From Asterella californica (lineage: Eukaryota; Streptophyta; Marchantiopsida; Marchantiales; Aytoniaceae), in assembly GCA_036924285.1 (NCBI GenBank), contig JAYKYS010000005.1:9734001-9798000 (forward strand): 64,000 bases of DNA, written 5' to 3'. The notes below the pieces were generated by a model, which was given only the letters and a program-made list of their open reading frames with translations, had not been told where the DNA came from and did no database searches. Positions 11,288-21,357 of this stretch are shown piece after piece. The translations under genes and the position numbers were made by a program. How positions within the stretch are numbered: position 1 is the first letter of the stretch; each line of letters begins with the position of its first letter.

Positions 11288-11960
11288 TGTAAACCTGTAC
11301 TCCAACAGATTTCGAAAACCTGTTTGAGGAACAGGTTTCGAAAACCTGTAAACAAACAGGTTTCCAAAACCTGTTTCAGGAACAGGTTTCGTTAAACCTG
11401 TAAACCAACAGGTTTAGGAAACCTGTTTCAGGAACAGGTTTCCAAAACCTGTAAAGGAACAGGTTTCGAAAACCTGTTTCCAGAACAGGTTTCGAGAACC
11501 TGTAAACAAACAGGTTTCGAAAACCTGTTTGAGGAACAGGTATCGAAAACCTGTTTACAAACAGGTATCGAAAACCTGTAAAGGAACAGGTTTCCAAAAC
11601 CTGTAAACCAACAGGTATCGAAAACTTGTTTACAAACAGGTTTAGGAAACCTGTTTCAGGAACAGGTTTCAAAAACCTGTTTCAGGAACAGGTTTCGAAA
11701 ACCTGTTACAAACAGGTTTTGAAAACCTGTTTCCAGAACAGGTTTCGATAACCTGTAAACAGAACAGGTTTAGGAAACCTGTTTCAAGAACAGGTTTCGA
11801 TAACCTGTAAACAAACAGGTTTAGGAAACCTGTTTCCAGAACAGGTTTCGAAAACCTGTAAACAAACAGGTTTCGAAAACCTGTTCTCCAACAGGTTTAG
11901 ATAATCTGTTTAGAAACAGGTTTCAAAAACCTGTAAACAAACAGGTTACATTAACCTGTT
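11288..11960. repeat. Array of about 26 short palindromes (ACAGGTTT-n3-AAACCTGT)
   Basis: Tandem units of about 26 bp. Each is an inverted repeat of ACAGGTTT and AAACCTGT around a 2-3 nt centre (mostly CGA, CGAA or CCA), separated by short variable linkers such as TGAGGA, TCAGGA, AAGGA and AAACAA. As RNA the array would be a string of hairpins, as DNA a row of identical dyad sites. The one open frame across it only reads the repeat and is not a gene. It lies in the middle of the transposon between the two divergent transcription units. Confidence 0.9.
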
Positions 11961-12899
11961 TCCGAACGTTTCGTGAGTAAGTGCGAGCCTAGTTCGTGTA
12001 AGGAAATATTAAAAGGAGATGTTTTAACAAAGATAAAGTTATAGCAACCTAAAAAGTGAAGAAGACTGTAAAATTTATTTTTCTGAGAAAGCGTAGAAGG
12101 AAATACTGAAAAGATATTAGCAACAAGTTGTTGAAATTAGTCCTCTGGAATTGAGAAATTCGTAGAAGGAAATAGTACAAAGTTATAGCAATAATAAAAG
12201 CAAAGCAGTAGATTGAATAAACTGAAATCCTAAAGAAGAAAAGGAAATTTCTTGAAACTAAAAAGTTTGAGAAAGATTAAACTTCCCCGTTAGTACATCA
12301 TAGCAACCCATTACATGTATCCGCCATTGTCCAAGTATTTAACATTGCTTCGCACGTTTACGTTTCAAATGTCACTGAGTACCCTTTCATAAAAAATGTG
12401 AGCGATAATATGATTATGGAGGGTTTTACTTTTCTTATGAACAAACTTGGTCCTTCTTTGCTTCGATATGAAATTTGTGAAAGAAATAATATGTGAACTA
12501 ATATGTGAAAGAATAATATATCAGGAAGTAATTTGTGAAAGAAATCATATTTAGACGCAAATTTATCCACTAAAGTGTATATCAAGACAAAAGAAGGCAA
12601 TTCATATGAAGATCGTCTGTAAATAGTTTCAGGATTTTGAAACCAAGTTAGTCTTGGGAGCAATACTGTGATAATCAATGAAGTTTGGATTACCAAATAG
12701 TCTCAGCTACGCTGCTATGCCTGTATGTTTCTTATCATTGTGGAGACGATATCGGAACAGAATTTCAATCTGGTTGAGTAGATTGTGGAGTCCTTTCCTG
12801 CACACACCCAAGTACCATGATGAGTTCATACAAGACCAAAAGTCGGACGAGTTGACCATCATGATGAGTGATAAAGCCTGATATAATATTCTTACCATC
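11961..12899. other. AT-rich spacer downstream of the transposase
   Basis: No gene is seen. It begins with several GAAGGAAAT-type A-rich segments and contains direct repeats around AATATGTGAAAGAA near 12470-12550. It should hold the 3' UTR and poly(A) site of the minus-strand transposase. Confidence 0.45.
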
Positions 12900-15353
12900 T
12901 CAATTGATACGCACGCCAAATAACCGTTCTCGGAGTTCTCCCTTCCACTCAGTTGTTCTCGGTGGTAATATGCGCGTCGTTGCCGTCCTGTGTCGAACAG
13001 TAGTGTGTTGTGGTCGGCGTTGCAAAATCTTTATGGGCTCACGTGTGATATTCTCGTTCCAGTCCATACAACATGCAGCAAGACGGGCCTCATGAGATCG
13101 TGCATAATGGATTCTCTTCGTAGCAAACTTGTTAATGACAGAGTTGAATGTCTCTGACATATAGTTCTCTCGTGCTCGAGTATAGAATCTCATTTTTGCC
13201 GGCGTAATGTTACTAGTCAGGAACTGCACCATAGCCAAGTGTGTGGACGAGTCTGCGAGTTTCATAGTGTAAGCAACACATATTTCATTGAACATGAAGT
13301 GTGGTCATTCCAAATGAGTTTAGAAGGATTTATGAACTTACCTCTTTGATAGTATTGGTCGGAGGCTGGTCGATTCAGATCAGGGACTGAGCAACAAGGT
13401 CTATCTCCTGGTAGATCTCTACATAGTGTGTGGTCTCCCGCCCAATGATTTGCAGCATTGCAAATATCCATGACCAACACCGATGTATCATCTTCAACTT
13501 GCGGATAACGTCCATCAGGTCCAATCGTCCTCCTCGCATTCAACTGACAACATGTGTATATCCACCCTTTCAACTTGTCAGCTATGCCATGTGTCTGAGT
13601 CTCAGGATACATGAACCGTCTAGATGCAATGGGGTCTCCATCTGCCAACCCTCGCATCTCCACAACTCGTTGTACCAATACTGGCTTGTTCCCTTGTATA
13701 GAGGCTCCATGATCTCGAAGCCAAGTCACCAAATGTCTCTTCGTGAGGAGCTCGAGGTCAGCCCTAACCTCAGCCTCCTCCACACCTGCTGGTACACGCT
13801 TCTTATTCTGCACCTCTACTAAGAACTTTTTGATTACATTCTTGCACTTGTGCCATAGATCCTTCTGACTAACAATCCCATGACGAGACAAGATGGCATC
13901 AACTGATGACTTATCGTCATGTACAACCTCATCTGGTACAATGCCCCTGGAGATGAGTCGCTGAATACCCAACTCAAATGCTCGATCCTCAATCAACCAC
14001 GAGTTGTTTTCAGTCTCTACTCGAGTCATGTTCACCATCTCGATCACTCTACCGTCATTTGCTGAGATGAAAGCACATGTCCCATTGTAGCCATTCCTAG
14101 TCGAGTCGTATCTCAAATCAGCATACACCACGAAGTTGCCTAAAATACCCGATAACTAAGTCAGATCCTCCTAAAAAATGGCTTCATCAAAACTTGCATC
14201 CTTCAGCAATAAAACCTCATAACTAAGCAGAAGCTCGAGCACTTACCACCCACAGGAGCCTCGTTCAAGTCCGGAAAATGTTGTGCAAGCACTTCAGATT
14301 GGACCTCCTCTTTCTTCATGGCCCATCTTTCTAGTGTCGCTTGAATCCATCCTATGAAGCGATCCTTTCCATTCTGGAATCCAAAGAAATGGGACCTCGA
14401 AACTGGAGCTAACCCTACCTCTCGACATAAACTATCTAGTTGTTCGAACCCCAATCCGGCGCACAAACCAGCATGATAAAAACGGTGAGTGACATCGGGA
14501 ACACCGTGATATATCTCCATCTCAGTTGATCTCCATCCAAACGTGTGACCTTGTGGACATCTAAGCTTCAAGGAGTATGTCTGATGGATACATGAAACTA
14601 TCGGTGGATCGAAAGTCAACTCACACCCATAATGATGACATCTCACCTTGAATAGAGTGAATAATTCCATCAACTTAGAAATTCCCACAAACCCGTAAAC
14701 CGCTAAGTCCAGACTCTGGTCCTCGGGTGTAGCTCCAGCTATGTCCTCTGGTATGAGTGGCTCTAAGACGTTGGATACTTGAGAATCACGGATCGACTCA
14801 AAAAGGAGTGCCGAATCTAGCATAGACGGGTTTGATGTGGAAGCAACAAAGCGATCCTAGAAATGATAATACCACACAAAGTCTGATCATGACTAGGTTC
14901 TAACATCAATGATCAAATAAATTAAATTTCTAGTCATGTCACAACTTCGCATTCATACAAAAACTGAAAGAGAAACATTTAGCTAAACTTGAACAGCACC
15001 TGATGCTCAGCATGGTCAATGCCAAGAGCTCGCAATATGATAGGGTCTGCATGAAACTCGGTATCCTCCGGCCGAATAACATCTCCCTCTAGATCACCCT
15101 CCTCTGGAATTACATCTGGCTCGTCCAACCTACCCTGCGCTTCTCTCGCCATCTGATCTATGCGAACAGCGGCGGTTGAGAAAAGAAAATGAAACACAGC
15201 GGTATGACCTGCACCTGGTCCTAAAAGACGCATTGTCTGCACATAGCGAAGCAATAACGACTCCGGCACTCTCACTTTCCCGCCCGGGACCTCCGGACAT
15301 CCTCTAGGTAAGTGTCGATCTCCAGGCCGCCGAGGATGAACTCTAGGAGGCAT
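12900..15353 (-). CDS. Kolobok-like DDE transposase with SAP-like insert, four exons
   Basis: Exons are 15353-15000, 14856-14247, 14139-13342 and 13252-12900. The donors are CAG-GTGCTG, GTG-GTAAGT and AGAG-GTAAGT, all acceptors are AG, and the phases fit, giving 704 aa with no stop. The N-terminal 118 aa are unassigned. A Cys/His cluster (C191, C196, C218, H222, with CPQGH) is followed by GWRST, as in Kolobok transposases. The RNase H-like core has D329/D333 (YADLRYDS), D396/D397 (VVHDD, then DLWHKCKNVIKK), a HW-x3-H motif (553-558) and E621 (MSETFNSV). Residues 450-484 resemble a SAP DNA-binding motif inserted in the core. Expected role: nuclear cut-and-paste mobilisation at TTAA. The family call rests on motif order recalled from animal Kolobok proteins. 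The first ATG at 15353 is the natural start after an upstream GC-rich leader. Confidence 0.8.
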
Positions 15354-16556
15354 TTCGCTAGCAAAATATACACTGTAGAAAAGGTCTACCCTATCAGTCC
15401 GGAGGTCCAAACAAGTACCTGATGGTAACCAAGTGTTTCTGAATAATAAATAAAAATATCTAATGCTGAAAAACAAACAAAAAGACTAAAGATCTACATT
15501 ATATCCCAAAATAAAAAATCAACGTCAGAATTAAAAAATCAACTACAAAATATCAATGAATATTCCTAATATAAATCACAGCAAGTCTCACCTATTTCAA
15601 CATAACTCACAAAAACTCTAATAGATCTTACAGAAGACAAGAAAGTAATAAAACGAGATTCAGACAAAAAGCAAATACGGGAAAAAAACAGAGCAGGCAA
15701 CCAGAAAATAATGAAGTAAAAGACTAAAGGGCAGTCGATTTAGGGGATGCGAGGGTTTTGTCTCCCTTTTTCTCTCCAATGGGATACCGCAGCCTTCTCC
15801 CTCCAATGGGGATGAAGGCTGCTGGGAGGAGAGGAGGGAGGGAGGGCTGGAGGAGGGAGGAAGGGCTGGAGGGAGGCGCGGCATTGGAGGGAAGGCTGCC
15901 GGCAGCCTTCCCTCTCCTCCCGCGAATCCTGCGAGAGGAGGAGGGAGGCGCGGCAGCCTTCCCTCTCCTTCTGCGAACCCCTCCAGAGGAGGAGGGAGGC
16001 GCGACTGCGCGAGGAGGAGGGAGACGCGACTGCGCGAGGCGTAGTCGCTTCGTGCAGTCGTCTACTTGCCTTCGCGCAGGCTGCCATTTCGCCTCGCGCA
16101 GTCCTGTATTTATCTCGTCAGAAAAATCGTGCCTGTAAACTTTTTTGAAATTTGTCAGCGAGAATAAATATCATTACAGTGAGAAGTACATCGACCGGTG
16201 ATTGTAAACGTAATCTCAGTTTCCGGAAAAACATATCGGCAAGTACAAATCGTTCTTGTAATGGATTGTCATCGTCTCTATAGCGAAATAATTTGAATAC
16301 AAGAACTATTCAAAATTTGAAAAATCGAATATTCCATTTCTGTGACTCACAGTGTTTTGACTTTCAATTGCACATTTCATAACCGTCTGATCTCAGATTC
16401 ATCTCATCTTAGTCACATTTTGAAGGTCTACTGATACTGAACATTTCAATACCCAGATCGCCTGTTTTGAAACAAAACTGAACACGTAACAGAGATTCGC
16501 GATTTTCACAGGGGCCCCCGCCGGACTAGTTTTTACTTAGTTCTCGCTAAAAATGC
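15354..16556 (-). promoter_or_regulatory. Transposase 5' region with GC-rich repeats
   Basis: This lies upstream of the transposase start and runs to the right end of the element. Positions 15810-16090 are strongly GC-rich and asymmetric, with repeated GAGGAGGAGGGAGGCGCG-type units on the plus strand. These have G-quadruplex potential and are likely the promoter or leader. Arg/Gly-rich open frames on both strands here come from the composition. Positions 16140-16500 are AT-rich with no feature I can name. Confidence 0.45.
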
Positions 16557-16582
16557 TTAGCGGTGGGGATCCCCACCGCTAA
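16557..16582. repeat. 26-bp perfect subterminal palindrome
   Basis: The dyad centre lies between 16569 and 16570, inside GGGGATCCCC, and each 13-nt arm starts TTAGCGGTGGGGA. It sits 5 bp inside the right inverted repeat. Subterminal palindromes of this kind are common transposase-binding or hairpin sites; that role is inference. Confidence 0.85.
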
Positions 16583-16587
16583 AGTAG

Positions 16588-16600
16588 CCGCACTTGTGGT
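16588..16600 (-). repeat. Right terminal inverted repeat
   Basis: Exact complement of the left end, followed outside by TTAA. It lies 5 bp outside the 26-bp perfect palindrome at 16557-16582. Confidence 0.85.
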
Positions 16601-16604
16601 TTAA

Positions 16605-18778
16605 GAAAGTGACTGGGTATGAATCTGATTAGTTAGTCATCAAGAGGTTGACTCGGGTACAAGAGGAAGTGATCACCACGTGTTAACGCTCAAGGCGGCA
16701 GCAGTCGAAACGATAGTGCAGAATTATCTGCGCATGACGTACGTACGCGTACCCGGAGCAACCCGGGGCTGGAGGCCCGGGGGACTATGCGTTAGCGATT
16801 TATCCGCATGTAAACTCATTCCTCTCTCCTTTGAGTCCTTTCCAAGGTTCACATCCGTCCTCTCTCTCTTTAAACCCCCGGTGCCTCTAGAAGTAGTCTT
16901 GGTAACAAGCAGGGAATCAATTTGCGGGTTACAAAGAGATTTAGCCGTTAAACCTAATAAATATGCATACAACACGAACTTATGCTGTCCCCTTGTTGTT
17001 ACCAGAAAGTATATAGATATATATTTAAAATTTAAATGTTAGATGAACCTGGAGATGCAAAAAGATCTTTCTATCACTCATAAGGCAAAGAAAGACAGCC
17101 GTGCTCCCAAGAGTATAAGTGCTGGAGGCTAGAAATAGAAAACCAGAAATTAACAAAAGATTTAATTTACTGCCTAATCCTTTCCAACGTTTCTCTCTCT
17201 TGGAAGACTGTGAATATGCATGCCTAAATATACATGCAAGATCGATTTCTGAGAATTTTTACTCGCTTGTTGTTAATATATATATATATATAAAAGTGAT
17301 AAAAAAATACTCTATCAAGCCTATAAGAAAAACAAAATTATTTTATAAATATTAATCGTTAATCAAGCCTGGAAATGCAAGAGGACCCAGATATAAACCA
17401 TAAAGGGAGCATGGACTGACATGTTGTCGCGTTGTGGACTACTTGTAGGTTGAAAGTGTAAGGCTTGCTTTGTAGATCAATTTTGGTTTTGAATCGATAC
17501 AAATAGAACTTAGACAAAAAAAATATAGAGATTTAAACTTTGAGGAATTGATAAGACGCGTACGGAAATGCTGATGTAGCAGTCCAAAAAGTGCTTACAT
17601 GTGGTACTATTTCTGACATGGCAGAAATCCAAAAATGTTTATGTGACATTTCACTGACTGTACATTTTTATGATGTGGTGTTGCTGATTGTTTTTGCTTA
17701 CGTGACGTTCTTGATTAGACGGATGGTTAATGTTGCAGTGCTGACATGACTAATTAGGTGATGTGATGCTTAGTGGAAGAAGATGGCTGGACATGTAGGT
17801 TGAGGTGACCACCTGCATGGCTAACACTTGACGCCATGCAATGGAAGACACATGGTATGACACATGTGCACCACTTGACGTGACACATGAACGCTATTTG
17901 GCACTTTTACAAAGTGAAAGAGAAGATCACCCTCCTGGCTTGCATCGTCGATCCCTAAGACGCCGGACCAGTGTGCTTCGGTCCAGTTGCAAGGTCGCCC
18001 ATACGACTCATCTGCCGGATGCTGTCTACAGACCTTCAACTCATGTACCAACTTCGAGGAGACCATCCTCCACCAAGGAAGTAGGAGGAATGCCAAGCCC
18101 ATCTCCTCGAGCTCCTTCTCATAGTGGCGAAGAGCCGCTCGATTGACTTCTAGTGCTCGGAGTCTCGGTGGCTTAGATGTCTGGATCGTTGCAACAGGCT
18201 TCGGCGAAGACAGATTCTTTCTCGCAATTCGCTTCCTCGCCTGTAACCGAGTTCTTCTTCGCTAATTGGCTTCCTCGCCAGTCACTGACTTCGGCGAAGC
18301 AGAGGTACTTCGGCGATCGGAGAATGCGGCGCGCTGCGCTCCTACTTTCACTCTGGAGATAGTAAGACAATAAGACAAATAGCTTTGTTACTTGGCTTAT
18401 ATCTCGCGATAGGTTTTCCCGCACGTGCCGAAGTTAGGGTTTTCCTCTTCACGACTGACATTCTTCGGCGTTCGCAGTGCGGCGATGTTGTTTCTCTGCA
18501 ACTGCGATACATTCTTCAGCCTGTTGTAACTTCGTCATTCGGTCTCCGATTGCCTTGCACAACATATCGTTAGAAAGCTCTTCGCTCGAAGAATTCAGCT
18601 ATGAGGAAGTCATCTCTCAAGTGTCTCCATAGATTCGATAAATTCCTCCAAGACAGAGATTCTTCACTAAACTTCTAATTAACACTATTCTACTCATATC
18701 TTTTATCTTCTATCATCTATTCTTCTTATTTACTTTACAACTAATCAATTAATTAACAAAACGAAAAATCAAGGCTTC
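16605..18778. other. Intergenic DNA between the DNA transposon and the retroelement nest
   Basis: No gene is supported. Positions 17560-17830 hold degenerate repeats around TGATGTGGTG, TGACATG and TTACGTGAC. Positions 17821-18102 (minus) contain an open frame of about 90 codons with coding-like composition but no recognisable motif. From about 18180 to 18600 TTCGGCGAAG-like segments recur, resembling an eroded LTR, but I cannot pair them with another copy in the window. Confidence 0.4.
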
Positions 18779-19430
18779 ACAAGGATGAAGTTGTCATTGA
18801 CAACTGCTTACAACCCCAAAGGGAATGTTAAGAGCGAATGCGGTCATCCGTCCATTGTGAAAGCTTTGGTGAAGGCTTGCAACGAAAGGGTGCACGAGTT
18901 ACCTCGACTCTTATCGTTTGCATTATGAATAGATCGAACAACACATATTGACATGTAACAGATTACATGCTAATAGAGCTCATGAGATGTAATAAACTTA
19001 TCATGCCGATTGACGAGTACGTTTCGACATGAAATGTGTTATCTTGGGAGGACAATCCAACAAAAGAAGAACTTCTTGCTATTCTGATTTGACAGTTAGA
19101 GAAGAGATATGAGGATATCCAAGTTGCTTTGGATAGGCTACGAGAAGCACGGTTGAAGAACAAAGACAAATTTGATCAGTTATATCGTCTAAGGTCTAAG
19201 AAAATCAAGTAATATGACTGGGTGTTAGTCTATGACAACAGTCTAGACAACCAGCATAATGCAATGCAGATGTTCTCCAAGTGATGGGTTGGTCCATATG
19301 TCCATATGTGGTGAGGACGGTTCACGACAACGCATCATATACCCTACAAGAGTTGGACGAAACGAACTTGAAGATACTAGTGGTAGATAAACGTGTCAAG
19401 ATTTTTAAAAGGAGAAATGAGGAGGTCGAG
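18779..19430 (+). pseudogene. Fragment of E3-type gypsy integrase, degenerate
   Basis: The translation starts with LTTAYNPKGNVKSECGHPSIV, matching the integrase catalytic Glu region of E3 and E4. It follows their C-terminus through the block corresponding to E3 VGDWVLVYD-type residues to KRVKIFKRR. Multiple stops (several where E3 has Trp or Gln codons) and small indels show an old copy. It ends abruptly at about 19430, where the minus-strand leader of the LTR0 element begins. This junction is either an insertion boundary or a rearrangement. Confidence 0.85.
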
Positions 19431-21357
19431 ATCCGGGAGACCAAATGACTGAACAACCGATCACATGTTCAGAACGTCTTCTTCTCCTACTTTCTGTCGT
19501 ACTTACTGCAGTCTTTCAAGATCAAGTCTTCCAAGAAGCTCTTCAAAGCAGGGAAGCGGCTTCTTCCAACTTTCCCTGATGTATCTTATCAACTTCTGGT
19601 TGCGGTTCCCGTCTTCTAGCAAGATAGAGTCCCACAACACATTCAACTACAATCGAAGTTAGTTCGAAATGAACCTAACTAATGGCACACAGATCCAGGA
19701 AGCTTAGAACAGAAGTTACTAAGATGAAATTCCTGGCAGCGGCGTCAAAAATGGTGCTCACTATATGAAGTGACGCAAGATTACTCCTTTTGCCCATTTA
19801 GTATACAAGATATCGTTCCCACAGAGGATTTACGTAAGTAATCGCTGCTCTAAGTTCTAGGATCTGTTCAAACACACAAACACACGGGTTTTGTCTAGAA
19901 ATCCCGTCTTCTCACAAAATCACATAAAACCACACGTCTTCCAGACACGCCACATGGTGCTCTGGAACTAGACAAACAACTACCAACTAAAATATCACAC
20001 AATTATGCACAGAGAAGCTCGGGAAGACGATCTTCCTGCTTCCAGGCTGTTTCTTCCGGTCTTCTCAATACCGTCTTCCCGAAGCGATTCTCGTCTTCTG
20101 GGGGTTCAGCTCGTCTTCTCACACCTCCAGAAGGTTGTCTTGCTTCGCAGAAGTCGACTATTAACGGTCGTTACACCTTATTCTCACACTCACATTCCAA
20201 CGGGTTAGATTAATCACAGGGTGTATGCCCCCTGTAGCCTTCCTAGGCTTCTGCCTACGAAAATGGTCTTCCTGCAGCACTACAACGACATTCATCTTCA
20301 CGGAAGCTCAATAGAAGTCTCGGAAACTCACTAGAAGAAGGTAAGAAGATGGGGAAGATGGGAGAAGATGGGGAAGAAGAGAAAATCCAAACAAGAGAAA
20401 AACAAGATGAAAGGAGTAAATTAAGATTCCGACAGGCTTCTAGTCCGGATCCTGACTAATAAGCCATCCCTGCTTGTAATAGTTTGGGGAGGAAGACAAC
20501 AAACGTGAGTACTGTTGCACCGTCTTCTACTCGAGGATGTCGTCTTCTGCTGTGGGAAGAAGGCTTCTTTCTTCTTCACTTCGCTGCTCTGACTACTCTG
20601 TCTTCTGGGATCCCTTACCCATAAGACCGTTCGTACGTAGATCCCAAGTGCTCTATTGAACGAGCCAAGCTACACTTCCACAACTGCTGATAGTCATCGC
20701 CACTCAAGAAGAACACTTCCCATGCACAATTGGGAGCGAATTCAAGGAACCCACCATCCAGAAGACATGAACAAAGCTTCTGCACTCAAATCCACGATCT
20801 ATTCTCCGAGAAGAAGTCACAATGGCATTGGGAAGCTCACTCCTCTACTTCCTGCGTCTACTCCTCGACACACCAGTCTAGCTAACAGGACTGCACGAGG
20901 ATGCCGTTCCCTGTTCCTAGACTGTCCACTACTTCTATCTACATCTTCGAACCACTTCTGGTACGAGTATGCAGACCCATCCTGTATATTCCAAGACTAT
21001 TCGTATGTTTCCAACAACGGGTGTAGTGTGCTAAGACTGTCTATCCTGTGTCTCTGCTCTAATGTGTCTCATCCGCCTGCACCATAGAATCGATGTGTAT
21101 GTGCAGTCGCTACAGAATTCTACAGAACTGGTAGCACAGGCAGAACTCTATCTCCTACTCTGCGATCCTACTTATGTCACTGCCATGAGAACCAGGGGAG
21201 ACGACCACCAGGGAGAGAGAGGCGCTGACAGACGGTTGCTACCTCACATGCAAGTGGTTCCCCTGCCCGAATTGGCCATCCACCTTGTCCTTCCTACGCT
21301 ACCTATGCTGCCACATGGTGTCCTAACTAATATTACATGGAAAAACTGCCACTCTTA
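19431..21357 (-). mobile_element. Old E1-family element: leader and part of its LTR (LTR0), left piece
   Basis: Read on the minus strand, this matches E1 from its LTR 3' part through the primer site and leader. The LTR0 terminus CACTTCA is at 19772-19766, a mutated primer site at 19747-19730 differs from E1 at two or more positions, and the leader runs to 19431. The LTR portion 19766-21357 is visibly more diverged from E1 LTRs than these are from each other. It is interrupted at 21358-21362 by E1 and resumes at 57093. No coding part remains in the window. Confidence 0.85.

Larger units (their letters stand above)
9504..16604 (-). mobile_element. Kolobok-like DNA transposon with TTAA target duplication
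   Basis: The boundaries come from a perfect 13-bp inverted repeat ACCACAAGTGCGG at 9508-9520 and its complement at 16588-16600, each flanked outside by TTAA (9504-9507 and 16601-16604). Because TTAA is palindromic, a TA duplication cannot be excluded. TTAA fits the Kolobok superfamily, and so does the encoded transposase. The 7.1-kb element has two divergent halves. The left half carries a plus-strand ORF, a tRNA-like fold and a palindrome array. The right half carries a four-exon minus-strand transposase with no stop or frameshift. Intact ends plus an intact gene suggest a recent and possibly autonomous copy. The strand given is that of the transposase. Confidence 0.85.

Noticed and set aside
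11376..11672. 98-codon minus-strand ORF rich in ETGF/NLF/YRF repeats
   Set aside because: It only translates the palindrome array and shifts with its period.
11288..11960. CRISPR-like repeat array
   Set aside because: Units are palindromes with short, similar linkers, not repeats separated by unique spacers, and the context is eukaryotic with introns.
15740..16138. Gly/Arg- and Ser/Pro-rich ORFs on both strands upstream of the transposase
   Set aside because: Produced by GAGGAGG repeats; overlapping frames on both strands, no motif.
9504..16604. CACTA (En/Spm) transposon
   Set aside because: The end contains CACAAG and a GGTGGGGATCCCCACC palindrome that resemble CACTA subterminal motifs, but the flanks are TTAA and the transposase motifs fit Kolobok, not TNP2.
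17821..18146. Opposing frames of about 90-100 codons
   Set aside because: Coding-like composition but overlapping on both strands with no motif or splice support; mentioned only in the intergenic entry.
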